Shown in pieces: positions 13,765 to 21,045 of a stretch of DNA of 39,170 nucleotides. The DNA is from Nonomuraea lactucae. Lineage in GTDB: Bacteria; Actinomycetota; Actinomycetes; Streptosporangiales; Streptosporangiaceae. The stretch covers positions 1-39,170 of the forward strand of contig NZ_QNFZ01001066.1 of assembly GCF_003313395.1 (NCBI RefSeq), in the 5' to 3' direction. The notes beneath the pieces are model-generated. The model did no database searches. It was not told the origin of the DNA and saw nothing but the letters and a program-made list of their open reading frames with translations. The position numbers and the translations under genes are program-made. How positions within the stretch are numbered: the stretch's first letter is position 1; each line of letters begins with the position of its first letter.

Positions 13765-13791
13765 AAGCCCCCGGCTCCGGCCGGGGCTTTG
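13765..13791 (+). terminator. Intrinsic terminator
   Basis: AAGCCCC / GGGGCTT stem extended by GGC / GCC with one bulged C, followed by TGCTG. It closely resembles the hairpin at 10842. Confidence 0.75.
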
Positions 13792-14051
13792 CTGTTGGGC
13801 GAGCGTTCGCAGAAGAGAACGGCGTGTCGCTTGACCATCAGACAGTCATGGGCGAGTGCATGTGGGACACTGTGAGGGACTGTTTCGTGATGAAGGCGAC
13901 CCAACGTGCCCCCAGTTGCACATGGGGATCTGAGCGAGCAGAATTTACGGCGCGCAAAAGGGGAGCGCACAATCCCCAAGCCCTTGATCAGATGTAGGGA
14001 GTCAATGGTGACAACTTACGCAGCGTATGTCCTGAACTGAGATAACTACCC
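13792..14051. other. Intergenic region without a convincing gene
   Basis: About 260 bases. A frame from ATG 13734 runs through it but lacks a ribosome site and crosses a terminator. The right end must hold the promoter of gene 14052 (GATAACT at 14041-14047). Confidence 0.4.
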
Positions 14052-14348
14052 GTGGGGGTCGATCTGGGAGCATGGCTCTTGGATCTGGGCCCCAAAGGTG
14101 CCTTGCTCGCCTGTTTGGTGGGATTGGTCGCCGTACTGGGAGTCTGTGCAATCTTGTACGTGGCTCGGCGAAGCAATCACCCAGAAGGCCAAGCACGCAT
14201 CGTATGGTTAGGAATCTCAGTCCAATGGAGCCAAGGGACGCGAGACGACACGTCGCAGCCAGCCATCGAGCAGACTGACGACACTGCGGAGGACGAACCT
14301 CCGGCCGTAGATCCGGCCGCCCCCGAAGGGGGTGATGCCGGACCATAA
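14052..14348 (+). CDS. Single-span membrane protein, 98 aa
   Basis: GTG start with no Shine-Dalgarno. A -10-like ATAACT ends five bases upstream, so the mRNA may be leaderless or nearly so. A transmembrane helix at about residues 15-38 (GALLACLVGLVAVLGVCAIL) is followed by a beta-like segment (RIVWLGISVQW) and a long acidic Pro/Asp/Glu tail. The plan parallels that of 11472. The unit ends at a strong hairpin three bases past the stop. Confidence 0.65.
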   Translation: MGVDLGAWLLDLGPKGALLACLVGLVAVLGVCAILYVARRSNHPEGQARIVWLGISVQWSQGTRDDTSQPAIEQTDDTAEDEPPAVDPAAPEGGDAGP

Positions 14349-14350
14349 GA

Positions 14351-14374
14351 GGGCCCCCTCGCACGAGGGGGCCC
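14351..14374. terminator. Bidirectional hairpin terminator
   Basis: Eleven-bp perfect stem GGGCCCCCTCG / CGAGGGGGCCC with a two-base loop, between convergent genes 14052 (+) and 14418 (-). Confidence 0.8.
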
Positions 14375-14385
14375 CTGCATGTCTG

Positions 14386-14412
14386 CGGTTAGCTCGCCGG
14401 CTAACCCGTTAA
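14386..14412 (-). repeat. Diverged GTTTAAAC-type element
   Basis: The minus strand reads GTTTTAACGGGTTAGCCGGC, one base different from copy 10 at 27942 over 20 bases. It shows that the GC arm travels with the core even when the core is mutated. Confidence 0.6.
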
Positions 14413-14417
14413 AACAG

Positions 14418-14690
14418 TCAGCGGTATCGTGTGATGGTCGTCCGGCTGCGCCGCTTCAACCATATGAACGGCAGCGCGAGCCCACCCGTGAAGATGATCC
14501 ACATGAAGTCGCCTAACGTCCAGGCGGGTTTCGTCACGGAGCGCCCCGTCATGGTGACCTGTAACGGCTGCTGCTGGGGCATCATGGGCTGCCCATACCC
14601 CGGAGGCGGGTACGGCTGGCCATACGGCTGCGGCTGGCCATATTGCTGCGGATGCTGCTGGTAAGGCCCCGGATGCTGTGAGGGATGCAT
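14418..14690 (-). CDS. Pro/Gln/Tyr-rich membrane protein, leaderless
   Basis: 90 aa. The first 45 residues are a low-complexity PQ/YGQ tract (HPQQYGQPQPYGQPYPPPG). Then a short polar segment, one transmembrane helix (LGDFMWIIFTGGLALPFIWL) and a basic end (KRRSRTTITR) place the tract outside or in a membrane-proximal position. The style resembles Streptomyces envelope proteins. The -10 box TAGTGT ends six bases before the ATG, and there is no ribosome site. Confidence 0.65.
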   Translation of the reverse strand: MHPSQHPGPYQQHPQQYGQPQPYGQPYPPPGYGQPMMPQQQPLQVTMTGRSVTKPAWTLGDFMWIIFTGGLALPFIWLKRRSRTTITRYR

Positions 14691-14696
14691 GGGCGG

Positions 14697-14725
14697 ACAC
14701 TAAGCCTGCCTGATCGTTTGTGCAA
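14697..14725 (-). promoter_or_regulatory. Operator-overlapped promoter of leaderless gene 14690
   Basis: On the minus strand: TTGCAC (14725-14720), 17 bases, TAGTGT (14702-14697), then six bases and ATG. The -35 lies inside the one-mismatch operator-like site TGCAAGACGGG read on the plus strand. Confidence 0.7.
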
Positions 14726-14763
14726 GACGGGGGACCGGCATGGGACTGGTCGACCCCAACCGT

Positions 14764-14783
14764 GTTCAAACGGGCGCCCGCGG
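14764..14783 (+). repeat. Diverged GTTTAAAC-type element with GC arm
   Basis: GTTCAAACGGGCGCCCGCGG matches copy 5 (10940) at 19 of 20 bases, including the whole GC arm. Confidence 0.65.
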
Positions 14784-14785
14784 GT

Positions 14786-15220
14786 TCAGCCTCGCGGCGA
14801 AGCCGGGCAGCGGTAGTCGGGCGCATGTATGTTCGGGCAGCAGACCACGCCTATGGTGATGAACCTTTCGCCCCGCAGCCAAAAACCCCACTGGACATCA
14901 ATGCGTCGGGGCAACAGGTCTTCAGCCGTCGCTAGGTATGAGTCGCGGCCAACCGCTCTCGCCACCCCCTCGATGTCGGCGAGGCTCCGTTCTGTCTGGT
15001 CCCACATGCCAGCCATCCACTTAACGGCGCTGCCAGTATCGGTGAGGGTTTGTAGGCAGCGCTCGCGGGACTTCAAGAGCCAGTCGCATGTACGCATCGG
15101 CGGAAGGGGAGAACGGACGAACTCCCCTGGGTCTGTGGGCGGAAGTGGCGGTTTGCGAAGATATTCCTGTTCGCGTTCTTTGGCCGCGCCGGTCCATGAA
15201 TAGGCGTGATAATGATGCAT
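14786..15220 (-). CDS. Hypothetical protein, 144 aa
   Basis: ATG 15220 follows GAGGGG by about six bases. Starts MHHYHAYSW; mixed helical with several Trp and Arg; two adjacent Cys near the end (VVCCPN). It lies downstream of the DUF397 gene on the same strand but separated by a 30-bp perfect palindrome. I do not recognise a family; codon use is like that of the neighbouring host-type cassette. Confidence 0.65.
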   Translation of the reverse strand: MHHYHAYSWTGAAKEREQEYLRKPPLPPTDPGEFVRSPLPPMRTCDWLLKSRERCLQTLTDTGSAVKWMAGMWDQTERSLADIEGVARAVGRDSYLATAEDLLPRRIDVQWGFWLRGERFITIGVVCCPNIHAPDYRCPASPRG

Positions 15221-15242
15221 GTCTTTCCCCTCAGACGGCGAA

Positions 15243-15272
15243 GCCCTCGCCTGTGGTACCACAGGCGAGGGC
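15243..15272. terminator. 30-bp perfect palindrome
   Basis: Half-site GCCCTCGCCTGTGGT (15243-15257) is followed at once by its exact complement (15258-15272) with no loop bases. It lies between the DUF397 gene and the next leftward gene. As RNA it makes a hairpin terminator without a T tract; as DNA it is a dyad site or possible cruciform. Confidence 0.65.
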
Positions 15273-15285
15273 GGGTGGTCGGGCT

Positions 15286-15513
15286 CTAGCTGACGCGGCT
15301 GGTGTCGATGCCAGCGTTGCGCAGCTCCGCACCTGTGAAGCGCAGCGGGGGAGCGCCCGGCATCTTGCTGTCGCCCAGGGCGTAACAGTCGTCAGTACCT
15401 GGGATGCGCGCGAGCGTTACGCAGCTTTCCTGGTCCTCTTCCTGCTGGTTGCCGCCGCAGAGCGGATTGAGCGCCAGGCCGGAGATGTCCTTGCCGTACA
15501 GGTCGGTTGCCAT
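15286..15513 (-). CDS. DUF397 protein
   Basis: 75 aa, ATG after GGAGGTGCGCTC. The C-terminal half (YALGDSKMPGAPPLRFTGAE) is the DUF397 signature (usually R-DSK-x-P-x-G-P-x-L-x-F), and the mid-part CVTLARI is the conserved Cys strand. In Streptomyces these small proteins are partners of XRE-DUF5753 regulators and, as I recall, behave like an antitoxin-style pair (WhiJ-type and Scr1/Scr2-type loci). Here the partner gene is on the other strand at 16363. Likely host-derived. Confidence 0.85.
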   Translation of the reverse strand: MATDLYGKDISGLALNPLCGGNQQEEDQESCVTLARIPGTDDCYALGDSKMPGAPPLRFTGAELRNAGIDTSRVS

Positions 15514-15663
15514 GAGCGCACCTCCATGTGGTGGGATCGGTCGGCCCCGACGCTAGATACCGCCTCACGAGTCGGTCCATGAAGGTTGACGATGTTGCGT
15601 GAGGACGTCACGATCGGCCGAGAAGTCCGCAACAATCCGCACCACGAGACGGAGGAGCCAGCC
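15514..15663. promoter_or_regulatory. Divergent control region of the DUF397/XRE cassette
   Basis: 150 bases between outward-facing genes must contain promoters for both. I see GGAGG before each gene but no clear promoter pair and no TGCAAGACGGT site, so control is probably by the cassette's own XRE protein. Confidence 0.4.
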
Positions 15664-15870
15664 GTGCGCATAACGTTCGTGGGTAAAGATCCCGAAAGTA
15701 ACCCGACCGGATCACCGACCATCTACCGCACTGACCGCCAGAGCTGGCTGGTCCAAGGCTGGGAAGTCACCAACGAGGAAGCGCTCTCGCAGATGGACAT
15801 CCCGGAAGGGGAGACCGTGGTCGAGATCCCAGACAGGATGCTCCAGTTCTTCAAACAGGCAGGCGCATGA
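15664..15870 (+). CDS. Small conserved Streptomyces-type protein, 68 aa
   Basis: GTG 15664 follows GGAGG by eight bases. MRITFVGKDPESN at the start and QGWEVTNEEALSQMDIPEGE are typical of small proteins that precede DUF6879 genes in Streptomyces, as I recall. The stop overlaps the next start (ATGA). It belongs to the cassette; its function is unknown. Confidence 0.7.
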   Translation: MRITFVGKDPESNPTGSPTIYRTDRQSWLVQGWEVTNEEALSQMDIPEGETVVEIPDRMLQFFKQAGA

Positions 15871-16382
15871 ACATCTCCGACGACGATTTCGAGGAGCTGC
15901 TGACCAGCTTCAACCGCAGCGCCGTCCATCTGGAGATGCGGGACGCCTACGGCACCGCTGTGGAGCTGCCCTACATGGCCAGGTGGGCGGCCGGGGAGCC
16001 GGATGACCTGGAATGGCTACAGGGCTGGTGCTCCACCCTTCGCGAGCATGTGAAGGCGGGCAAGACGGTTCGGAGAGCGCGAATCGTGTCGGAACCGCTG
16101 AGCGACTATCAGCGCTGGTCATACAGCATCGCTCAGCCGATGGTGGAAGCCGGCGAAGATATCCGGTGGGTGCCCCGTCACCTGGTCTCTTCGATCCCTC
16201 TGCCGGGAAACGACTTCTACCTCTTCGACGATCGTTTGGCCGTGTTCCTCCACTACGCTGGGAGTGGCCTGGGAACAGCGAAGGTGACTTCTACAGATCC
16301 AGGCGACATAGCGCTCTGCATGAGTGCTTTTGAGGCCGTCTGGAAGTTCGCGATTCCCCACCGTGAGTACACGCCAACTTAG
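15867..16382 (+). CDS. DUF6879 family protein
   Basis: 171 aa. Features expected of this actinobacterial family are present: LEMRDAYG, a FxxW/YxxW middle (LSDYQRWSYSIAQPMVEAGE), DIRWVPR and a late FYLFDDR strand. These proteins sit beside XRE-DUF5753 and DUF397 genes and are suspected to be stress or toxin-antitoxin partners; no activity is established. It overlaps both neighbours, so the three genes are translationally coupled. Confidence 0.75.
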   Translation: MNISDDDFEELLTSFNRSAVHLEMRDAYGTAVELPYMARWAAGEPDDLEWLQGWCSTLREHVKAGKTVRRARIVSEPLSDYQRWSYSIAQPMVEAGEDIRWVPRHLVSSIPLPGNDFYLFDDRLAVFLHYAGSGLGTAKVTSTDPGDIALCMSAFEAVWKFAIPHREYTPT

Positions 16383-17217
16383 CCCCGCTCGGCAGGCTGC
16401 CGAAGCTCTCGGGCAGCGCCTTCGCGAGATCCGGACGGGCGCCAACTTCACCGGCCGCGCCTTGGCAGCAGAAGCGGGCTGGCACTACACCAAGGTCAGC
16501 CGCATGGAACACGGGGGCAAGACCCCCACCGAGGAAGAGATCCGGATCTGGTGTCGGATCTGCAACACCGAAGACCAGATCCCGGATCTGATCGCTACCG
16601 TCCGGTCGATCCAGTCCATGTACCAGGAGTTCCGGCGCCAGACGCGCGCCGGGATGAAGCGCCTGATGCAGGTCCATGTCCCACTGTACGAACGGACGTC
16701 GCTATTTCGGATCTACGAACACAACGTGATCCCTGGCCTGTTCCAGACAGCCGACTACGCCGCCGCGATGCTCTCGTTCTGGATCTCATTCCTCGACACC
16801 CCGAACGACTTGGAAGCCTCCGTGACCGCTCGCATGGACCGTCAGCGGGTCATCTACCAGGCGGGCAAGCGCTTCAACGTGCTGATCGAAGAGCAGGCGT
16901 TGCGGACTTGGTTCGGCACGGCAGAAGTCCAGGCCGGACAGCTTGACCGACTACTCACCGTCATGTCGTTGCCAACGGTCTCCATCGGCATCATTCCGAT
17001 GATGATCGAGCGCCCCTGTGTAGCCTCCACCGGATTCTGGGTCTTCGATGACGAGCTGGTGTGCCTGGAGACACCCACCGCAAACATCGAGATCACCCGG
17101 CCCACGGAGGTCAACCTGTACCTGAGAATGTTCGGTCAACTGGCGAGCGTTGCTGTCTACGGGAAGACCGCGCGCCGCATCATCACTACGGTTGCGCAAG
17201 AGCTGTCCTCAACATAA
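16363..17217 (+). CDS. XRE-family regulator with DUF5753 domain
   Basis: About 284 aa. Residues about 12-60 hold a helix-turn-helix of the XRE type (RGALAAEAGWHYTKVSRME region). The remaining two thirds are DUF5753 (VPLYERTSLFRIYEHNVIPG, FQTADYA, and an end with YLRMFGQLASVAVYG). In Streptomyces such proteins (WhiJ/Scr1 type) control development and antibiotic production with a DUF397 partner. The GTG start at 16363 is inside the DUF6879 gene and has a poor ribosome site; GTG 16324 is an alternative. A phage-borne copy could titrate or reprogram host circuits or act as a second repressor. Confidence 0.85.
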   Translation: MSTRQLSPARQAAEALGQRLREIRTGANFTGRALAAEAGWHYTKVSRMEHGGKTPTEEEIRIWCRICNTEDQIPDLIATVRSIQSMYQEFRRQTRAGMKRLMQVHVPLYERTSLFRIYEHNVIPGLFQTADYAAAMLSFWISFLDTPNDLEASVTARMDRQRVIYQAGKRFNVLIEEQALRTWFGTAEVQAGQLDRLLTVMSLPTVSIGIIPMMIERPCVASTGFWVFDDELVCLETPTANIEITRPTEVNLYLRMFGQLASVAVYGKTARRIITTVAQELSST

Positions 17218-17264
17218 TCGCGCAACATTCCGCAACATCCTGGCCTGCGTTGGGACGTCGTTTC

Positions 17265-17270
17265 TACGGT
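17265..17270 (+). promoter_or_regulatory. -10 box of leaderless gene 17277
   Basis: TACGGT lies exactly six bases before ATG 17277, with no ribosome site in between. Confidence 0.45.
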
Positions 17271-17276
17271 CGGATC

Positions 17277-17579
17277 ATGCGCAACCGACAGAGACGAACC
17301 GCGAGCCCATTCAGGAATGTCGTAGCCCGACAGTCAGTGACCATCGGTGATCTCACACCGGAAGAGCTTGCCGAGATCGGCCCGGACGCTGCGCCGCCCC
17401 CTCCTGAGTCGTGGACTCGGGACGAGTACCGACAGTATTTGCTGCGCCGCGGTGTCGAGAACTGTACGGCTGATCACGCCTTGGGCATTGAGGGCTTTCT
17501 CGACCTGGCAGAGTCGCATGGCTTGCTGGAGAAGCGGCCGAACACGATGACCTTGCTCGGCGAAGAGAGCGTGCGATGA
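17277..17579 (+). CDS. Hypothetical protein, 100 aa
   Basis: Basic N-terminus (RNRQRRTASPFRN), then an acidic-hydrophobic core (TIGDLTPEELAEIGPD) and a helical second half (YRQYLLRRGVENCTADHALG). Probably leaderless from TACGGT. It starts a three-gene coupled string (17277, 17576, 17890). Not recognised, but the style matches small accessory proteins of Streptomyces mobile elements. Confidence 0.6.
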   Translation: MRNRQRRTASPFRNVVARQSVTIGDLTPEELAEIGPDAAPPPPESWTRDEYRQYLLRRGVENCTADHALGIEGFLDLAESHGLLEKRPNTMTLLGEESVR

Positions 17580-17893
17580 TTGCTGCCGCGTTCAGCAAGG
17601 TCATCCCTCTATTGGAAAACTCCGGTATCCGTACCCAACTGATCAGGTGCGTTCCCGATGAGGCGACGGCCGATGTCTCCGGCCAGGTCGCGCCGCCGCG
17701 ACTCATGATCTATGCGGACGGCGGCTGGAGAGTGGCCACCATCAGCGTGGCAGTCCGTTCTGGGGCGTACAGGGTGGAGCTGGCCCGCATTGGCCCACAC
17801 AACGAGGAGCTACCCGACCGCGTCGAAATAGTTCCCGAGCGCCGCCCCGCGCGTGTCGCCACGCTTGTCTCCGCGACTATGGGGTCAGTGTGA
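17576..17893 (+). CDS. Hypothetical protein, 105 aa
   Basis: ATG overlaps the preceding TGA. An alpha/beta protein (FSKVIPLLENSGIRTQLIRC, then LMIYADGGWRVATISVAVRS) without membrane segments. Coupled to the genes on both sides. No family recognised. Confidence 0.6.
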   Translation: MIAAAFSKVIPLLENSGIRTQLIRCVPDEATADVSGQVAPPRLMIYADGGWRVATISVAVRSGAYRVELARIGPHNEELPDRVEIVPERRPARVATLVSATMGSV

Positions 17894-18108
17894 TCAACCT
17901 TGAGGACCTCAGGCACGAATATCGCCGCGAATGGGAGATCCGCGACGACATTGCGTATGGCGCTGCCGCGATCAGGAAGACGCCGATAACGGCGGACATG
18001 TACGCCCGCGACATGGTCAACGTCATTCTCGTGCGCGACCCCAGGGACCTTGCCGAACAGCTTGCCATTCAGCGTGCACGATCTAAGCAGTGCGGCAAAC
18101 GCCTCTAG
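17890..18108 (+). CDS. Hypothetical protein, 72 aa
   Basis: GTG start overlapping the previous TGA. Strongly charged and helical (EDLRHEYRREWEIRDDIAYG), with a basic end. A short inverted repeat GACTAAG / CTTAGTC follows at about 18116-18145 and may end the transcript. No family recognised. Confidence 0.55.
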   Translation: MINLEDLRHEYRREWEIRDDIAYGAAAIRKTPITADMYARDMVNVILVRDPRDLAEQLAIQRARSKQCGKRL

Positions 18109-18192
18109 ACGTCCCTGACTAAGGGTTGCTTGTGCAGGTCTTAGTCGGGGATTCCATCCCAACAACCCCACAACTAATCATCCGGAGCACTC

Positions 18193-18480
18193 TTGAGCGC
18201 CACCCCGGCAAGCCGCCCTTCTCGCCTCGAAATCAGCTGGGAGCCCTCGCCGTTCAAGGACACCACGTACGGCATGGTGGGCAATGTTAAGTTGTTCTCT
18301 ATCAAAGACGAGGGGTATTACAAGAAGCTCCGCCCGCGCGTGCCCGACCATCAGGGCGTCCTCTACCGAGAGCAAGAATTCACCGACCCCGAGGAGGCTA
18401 AGAAGTGCGCCGATGAAATCCTAAGGGAATTCATGGTCGACCTCCTGGCGGAGCGGACCCCAGGAAAGCAGTCTTCATAG
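18193..18480 (+). CDS. Hypothetical protein, 95 aa
   Basis: TTG start with GGAG six bases upstream. Soluble, charged protein with an aromatic N-terminal third (ISWEPSPFKDTTYGMVGN) and a helical C-terminus. It is the last rightward gene before the convergent late operon. No family recognised. Confidence 0.6.
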   Translation: MSATPASRPSRLEISWEPSPFKDTTYGMVGNVKLFSIKDEGYYKKLRPRVPDHQGVLYREQEFTDPEEAKKCADEILREFMVDLLAERTPGKQSS

Positions 18481-18553
18481 ACAATCCCGGCCAGACAGGC
18501 AGACGAGCCCCACCCGAGTGGAATTCCTGCCGCCGTGATCGTGGCTCCCATCC

Positions 18554-18632
18554 ACTCCCGGCCAGTGGCCGGAGTTCCAACCCTCCAGAAACGCGAAAGG
18601 CCCCCACGGTCCCGAGAGACCATGGGGGCTTC
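18554..18632. terminator. Bidirectional terminator between early and late transcripts
   Basis: Two hairpins: ACTC-C-CGGCC / GGCCGGAGT with an AGT loop (18554-18575), and a longer one at 18600-18629 (GCCCCCA...GGTC / GACC...TGGGGGC, one mismatch) flanked by AAAGG and TTCC. They stand between the ends of the rightward and leftward transcription units. Confidence 0.75.
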
Positions 18633-18668
18633 CTCATGCCTGCACAAACGATCACGGCCGCTTGCAGG

Positions 18669-18896
18669 CTACTTCTGGGGCGCTACCACGTTGTGGAGCC
18701 ACGACAGCACGGCCGCCAGCGCGGCCGTGCCGCCTGCAACGGCGAGCTGCCTGAGATCGCTCGAACCCGAGCCCACTACAGCCTCACCAGCCGCCACAAC
18801 GGCGACGGCCGCGATCGACTGGAGGAAGGTCCGCCAGCCGCGCGAAAGCGCCTCGCGGGTCTTGTCCTGGTTGGCCGACTCGTCGACGTGTACCAC
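18669..18896 (-). CDS. Holin (r1t-like), 75 aa
   Basis: GTG start with GGAGAG about ten bases upstream. A charged N-terminus (ESANQDKTREALSRGWRTF) precedes hydrophobic segments at about 27-42 and 52-70, the last ending in VAPQK. This is the two-helix, charged-start arrangement of r1t-type holins that follow endolysin genes in actinophages. It would form the membrane lesion that lets the endolysin out. It is the last gene of the late operon, behind two GTTTAAAC elements. Confidence 0.7.
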   Translation of the reverse strand: MVHVDESANQDKTREALSRGWRTFLQSIAAVAVVAAGEAVVGSGSSDLRQLAVAGGTAALAAVLSWLHNVVAPQK

Positions 18897-18983
18897 GTTT
18901 GAACACTCTCCAAATCAGTGATGTTGTGTTGAGCTGGGGGAACTTCAGGCCTGACGCGCCTGGCGCAGTTGGCCGGCGGAGCC

Positions 18984-18991
18984 GTTTAAAC
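18984..18991. repeat. GTTTAAAC palindrome copy 7
   Basis: Between holin and endolysin. On the minus strand it continues GTTTAAACGGCTCCGCCGGC. Confidence 0.75.
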
Positions 18992-19048
18992 GGCGCTGGC
19001 GCCCGGCACGTCGGCCCCGCGGGGACGCCAGGAACTCGAGTCCGAACC

Positions 19049-19056
19049 GTTTAAAC
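19049..19056. repeat. GTTTAAAC palindrome copy 8
   Basis: The core is part of an 18-bp perfect palindrome, GAACCGTTTAAACGGTTC, followed by GCCGCGG. Confidence 0.8.
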
Positions 19057-19072
19057 GGTTCGCCGCGGAGCA

Positions 19073-19780
19073 TCAGCGGAACGAGCTGGCCCACGTGCGC
19101 GGGCCGACCATGCCGTCAATTGCAATGCCTTCCTGCCGCTGGAAGGCGCGGCAGACGGCTGCTGACTGCGGTCCGTAGACGCCATCGGCCGATAGGCCCC
19201 AGTGGTCGGCCTTCATGCGGGCCTGCCACGCCTTCACGTCTGCGCCGCGCATGTACGGGTTGGTGAGCTTGAGGACGCGGCCGGGGTAGCGAGGGCCGTC
19301 GCCGGGCTCCGGCTTGCCGGAGACGTCGTAGGCCGGACGGCCGAACGCGTAGACGTTGCTCGCGTTCTTGGACACCCACTTGACCGCCACGGCGTCGCCT
19401 TCGGCGTAGCCGTTGCCCAGGTCTCCGCGAGTGTTGCCGCCCACGGTCTTGAACTGGCTGGCTTCTACCTCGGTGACGATCTCCACGTGCGTGCCGCCAT
19501 TGCGGCCGTAGTAGACGATGTCACCGGCCTTCGGCGAGTTGTGAAGCCGGTTGCGGCGGTCGAACCAGGCAACGCCGTAGAGGCACGAAGCCGTCTTCGG
19601 AATGATGTCGTCGGCATCGGCCATCATGGCGCACCACGAGACGAAGGTGTGGCACCACGGGTCATCCTGAGCCCATTCAAGGCCGGGGACAGCCGGAGCG
19701 TACTTCTGATGGTTGTTGCCGGTTTCGCGATAGCCGACTTCCGCGAGACCGACCTTGATAACATTCTTGGCCGTAGCCAA
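19073..19780 (-). CDS. Endolysin: CHAP amidase/peptidase plus peptidoglycan-binding domain
   Basis: 235 aa, TTG start seven bases after AAGGGGAAAGG. The CHAP domain occupies about residues 1-140: DDPWCHTFVSWC carries the catalytic Cys (about 43) and GGTHVEIV the catalytic His (about 98). Residues about 165-235 are a PG-binding-1 domain (GADVKAWQARMK, LSADGVYGPQS, IDGMVGPRTWAS). It cleaves cell-wall peptides or amide bonds at lysis. No signal peptide, so it depends on the holin at 18669 or the coiled-coil membrane protein at 19797. Confidence 0.92.
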   Translation of the reverse strand: MATAKNVIKVGLAEVGYRETGNNHQKYAPAVPGLEWAQDDPWCHTFVSWCAMMADADDIIPKTASCLYGVAWFDRRNRLHNSPKAGDIVYYGRNGGTHVEIVTEVEASQFKTVGGNTRGDLGNGYAEGDAVAVKWVSKNASNVYAFGRPAYDVSGKPEPGDGPRYPGRVLKLTNPYMRGADVKAWQARMKADHWGLSADGVYGPQSAAVCRAFQRQEGIAIDGMVGPRTWASSFR

Positions 19781-19796
19781 ATGCGAACCTTTCCCC

Positions 19797-20024
19797 TTAA
19801 GCGGGCCAAAACGTCTTGACGGCGGCGCCGACCGCGAGCACGAGCGAAGCGGGCAGCGCATAGCGCCACTGCTCCAGTGCGCGAATACGGCGCTCGTGAT
19901 CGTCGTCCGTCTTTCGGCTTTCCTTGAGTTCCTGCGTGAGCGTACGAACCTCACTCACAAGCTCCCGTAGCTCGTCGTACATGTCCTTCATGCTGACGAC
20001 TACGCCGTTAGGTTCATCAGCCAT
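19797..20024 (-). CDS. XhlA-like coiled-coil membrane protein
   Basis: 75 aa, ATG start. Residues about 12-50 form a coiled coil (KDMYDELRELVSEVRTLTQE and on), followed by a C-terminal transmembrane helix (YALPASLVLAVGAAVKTFW). This is the shape of XhlA/haemolysin-type lysis proteins that act with holins. It lies directly upstream of the endolysin. It could be a second holin component or a membrane anchor. Confidence 0.7.
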   Translation of the reverse strand: MADEPNGVVVSMKDMYDELRELVSEVRTLTQELKESRKTDDDHERRIRALEQWRYALPASLVLAVGAAVKTFWPA

Positions 20025-20031
20025 GTGATCC

Positions 20032-21036
20032 TTAAGTCACTGAGATAGTACCGGGCGAGAGCAGAAAACTCCCCGACACGACTAGCGATTCTCCGGAACC
20101 CCAAAACGTGTTGTACGTCCACATGCGGCCGTCGTTGCCCAGCATCACGGCTCCCGCCTTAGTGACAGTCGAAAGATTCTCGCTGAACACGTAGGCATTA
20201 AGGAGCATCCAGCTATAGGGCGTGGCGATGATGGAACCGAACACAGAGCCAGAGGGGAGCGTGCCGCTTGCCGTACGCTCCAGAGAAAACGACATGTAGG
20301 CGACGCCTGCCCGGCTATAGGCCATGGCTGTGTCTACCCTTAGGCCCGACTCCCACGTAAAGCCGAGAGGGCTCGCGAAGAAGGTATGGGAATGCACACG
20401 CTGGGCGTACGTAAGGTTGGCATCCGACTTCGTGAGGTACGGGGATAGATCCGCGGGTGGCCCGAGCTCAAACTGTCGCGAGTTTTCACGGGCATAGAAC
20501 TTCTTGGCGGTTGGGTCATAGCCCAACTGTCCTTCGGAGAGCTGGCGGGAGCCGGAGACGCTAACAGCGGGAAGCATCTGCACGCCCGACGACGTGAATT
20601 CCCTCATGTCGACCAGGTCTGCGGGAACGACCGTGTCCGAGTTCGCGCGGACTGTGAATGTCGCCAACGGGACTTCGAGGCTATCCCATGTGCGATCGAC
20701 GGGCGGGGCAACAGCCCCGCCCTTCTTCACGGTCAAGGCGACAGTGTTCGTCTGCCGATCCAGCTTGAGGACAACCCGATCCGTCCGTGAGGACGTGGTC
20801 TTGTTTTCCTCGAAGAGGATCACCGCGTTCGCGTCCAGCTCGTAGTGGAAGCCTGCGGCCTTCGCGTGCCCGGCAGTTACCAGGAGTTGAAACGGCTGGC
20901 CCGTCGCCTGCACCTTAAGGGCCTGGTCCCACGGGCCGGGCGCTTCGACGCCGTTGTCTTGCCAGCTTCCCGCCATACGGGACCACTGCGCCTCATTCAG
21001 AGACGAGCTGTCGAAGGGGTAAGAGTGTTCAGCCAA
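20032..21036 (-). CDS. Minor tail protein / receptor-binding fibre A
   Basis: 334 aa. Residues 1-165 are paralogous to those of the next gene (both start MAE-x-x-[YF]PFD, then W-x-x-M-A-x-x-WQD-x-GV, and RTDRVVLKLDRQTN / RADLVVLRLDRGTN). This is an attachment domain common in actinophage fibre genes. The C-terminal half differs and probably carries the host-binding surface (VRVDTAMAYSRAGVAYMSF region). Two fibres could mean alternative hosts or a composite tip. Confidence 0.75.
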   Translation of the reverse strand: MAEHSYPFDSSSLNEAQWSRMAGSWQDNGVEAPGPWDQALKVQATGQPFQLLVTAGHAKAAGFHYELDANAVILFEENKTTSSRTDRVVLKLDRQTNTVALTVKKGGAVAPPVDRTWDSLEVPLATFTVRANSDTVVPADLVDMREFTSSGVQMLPAVSVSGSRQLSEGQLGYDPTAKKFYARENSRQFELGPPADLSPYLTKSDANLTYAQRVHSHTFFASPLGFTWESGLRVDTAMAYSRAGVAYMSFSLERTASGTLPSGSVFGSIIATPYSWMLLNAYVFSENLSTVTKAGAVMLGNDGRMWTYNTFWGSGESLVVSGSFLLSPGTISVT

Positions 21037-21045
21037 ACGATTTCC

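Larger units (their letters stand above)
18897..19072. other. Intergenic region with two palindromic elements
   Basis: No gene. Two GTTTAAAC cores, 65 bases apart centre to centre, surround GC-rich dyads. A diverged copy (GTTTGAAC, 18896-18903) overlaps the holin start region. The transcript here would be highly structured and might modulate holin expression. Confidence 0.5.

Noticed and set aside
13734-13997. Rightward 87-codon frame
   Set aside because: It has no ribosome site, begins inside the previous small frame and crosses a strong terminator.
16050-16065. GGCAAGACGGT, one mismatch from the operator-like site
   Set aside because: It lies inside the DUF6879 gene, encodes a normal Gly-Lys-Thr-Val stretch, and has no promoter geometry around it.
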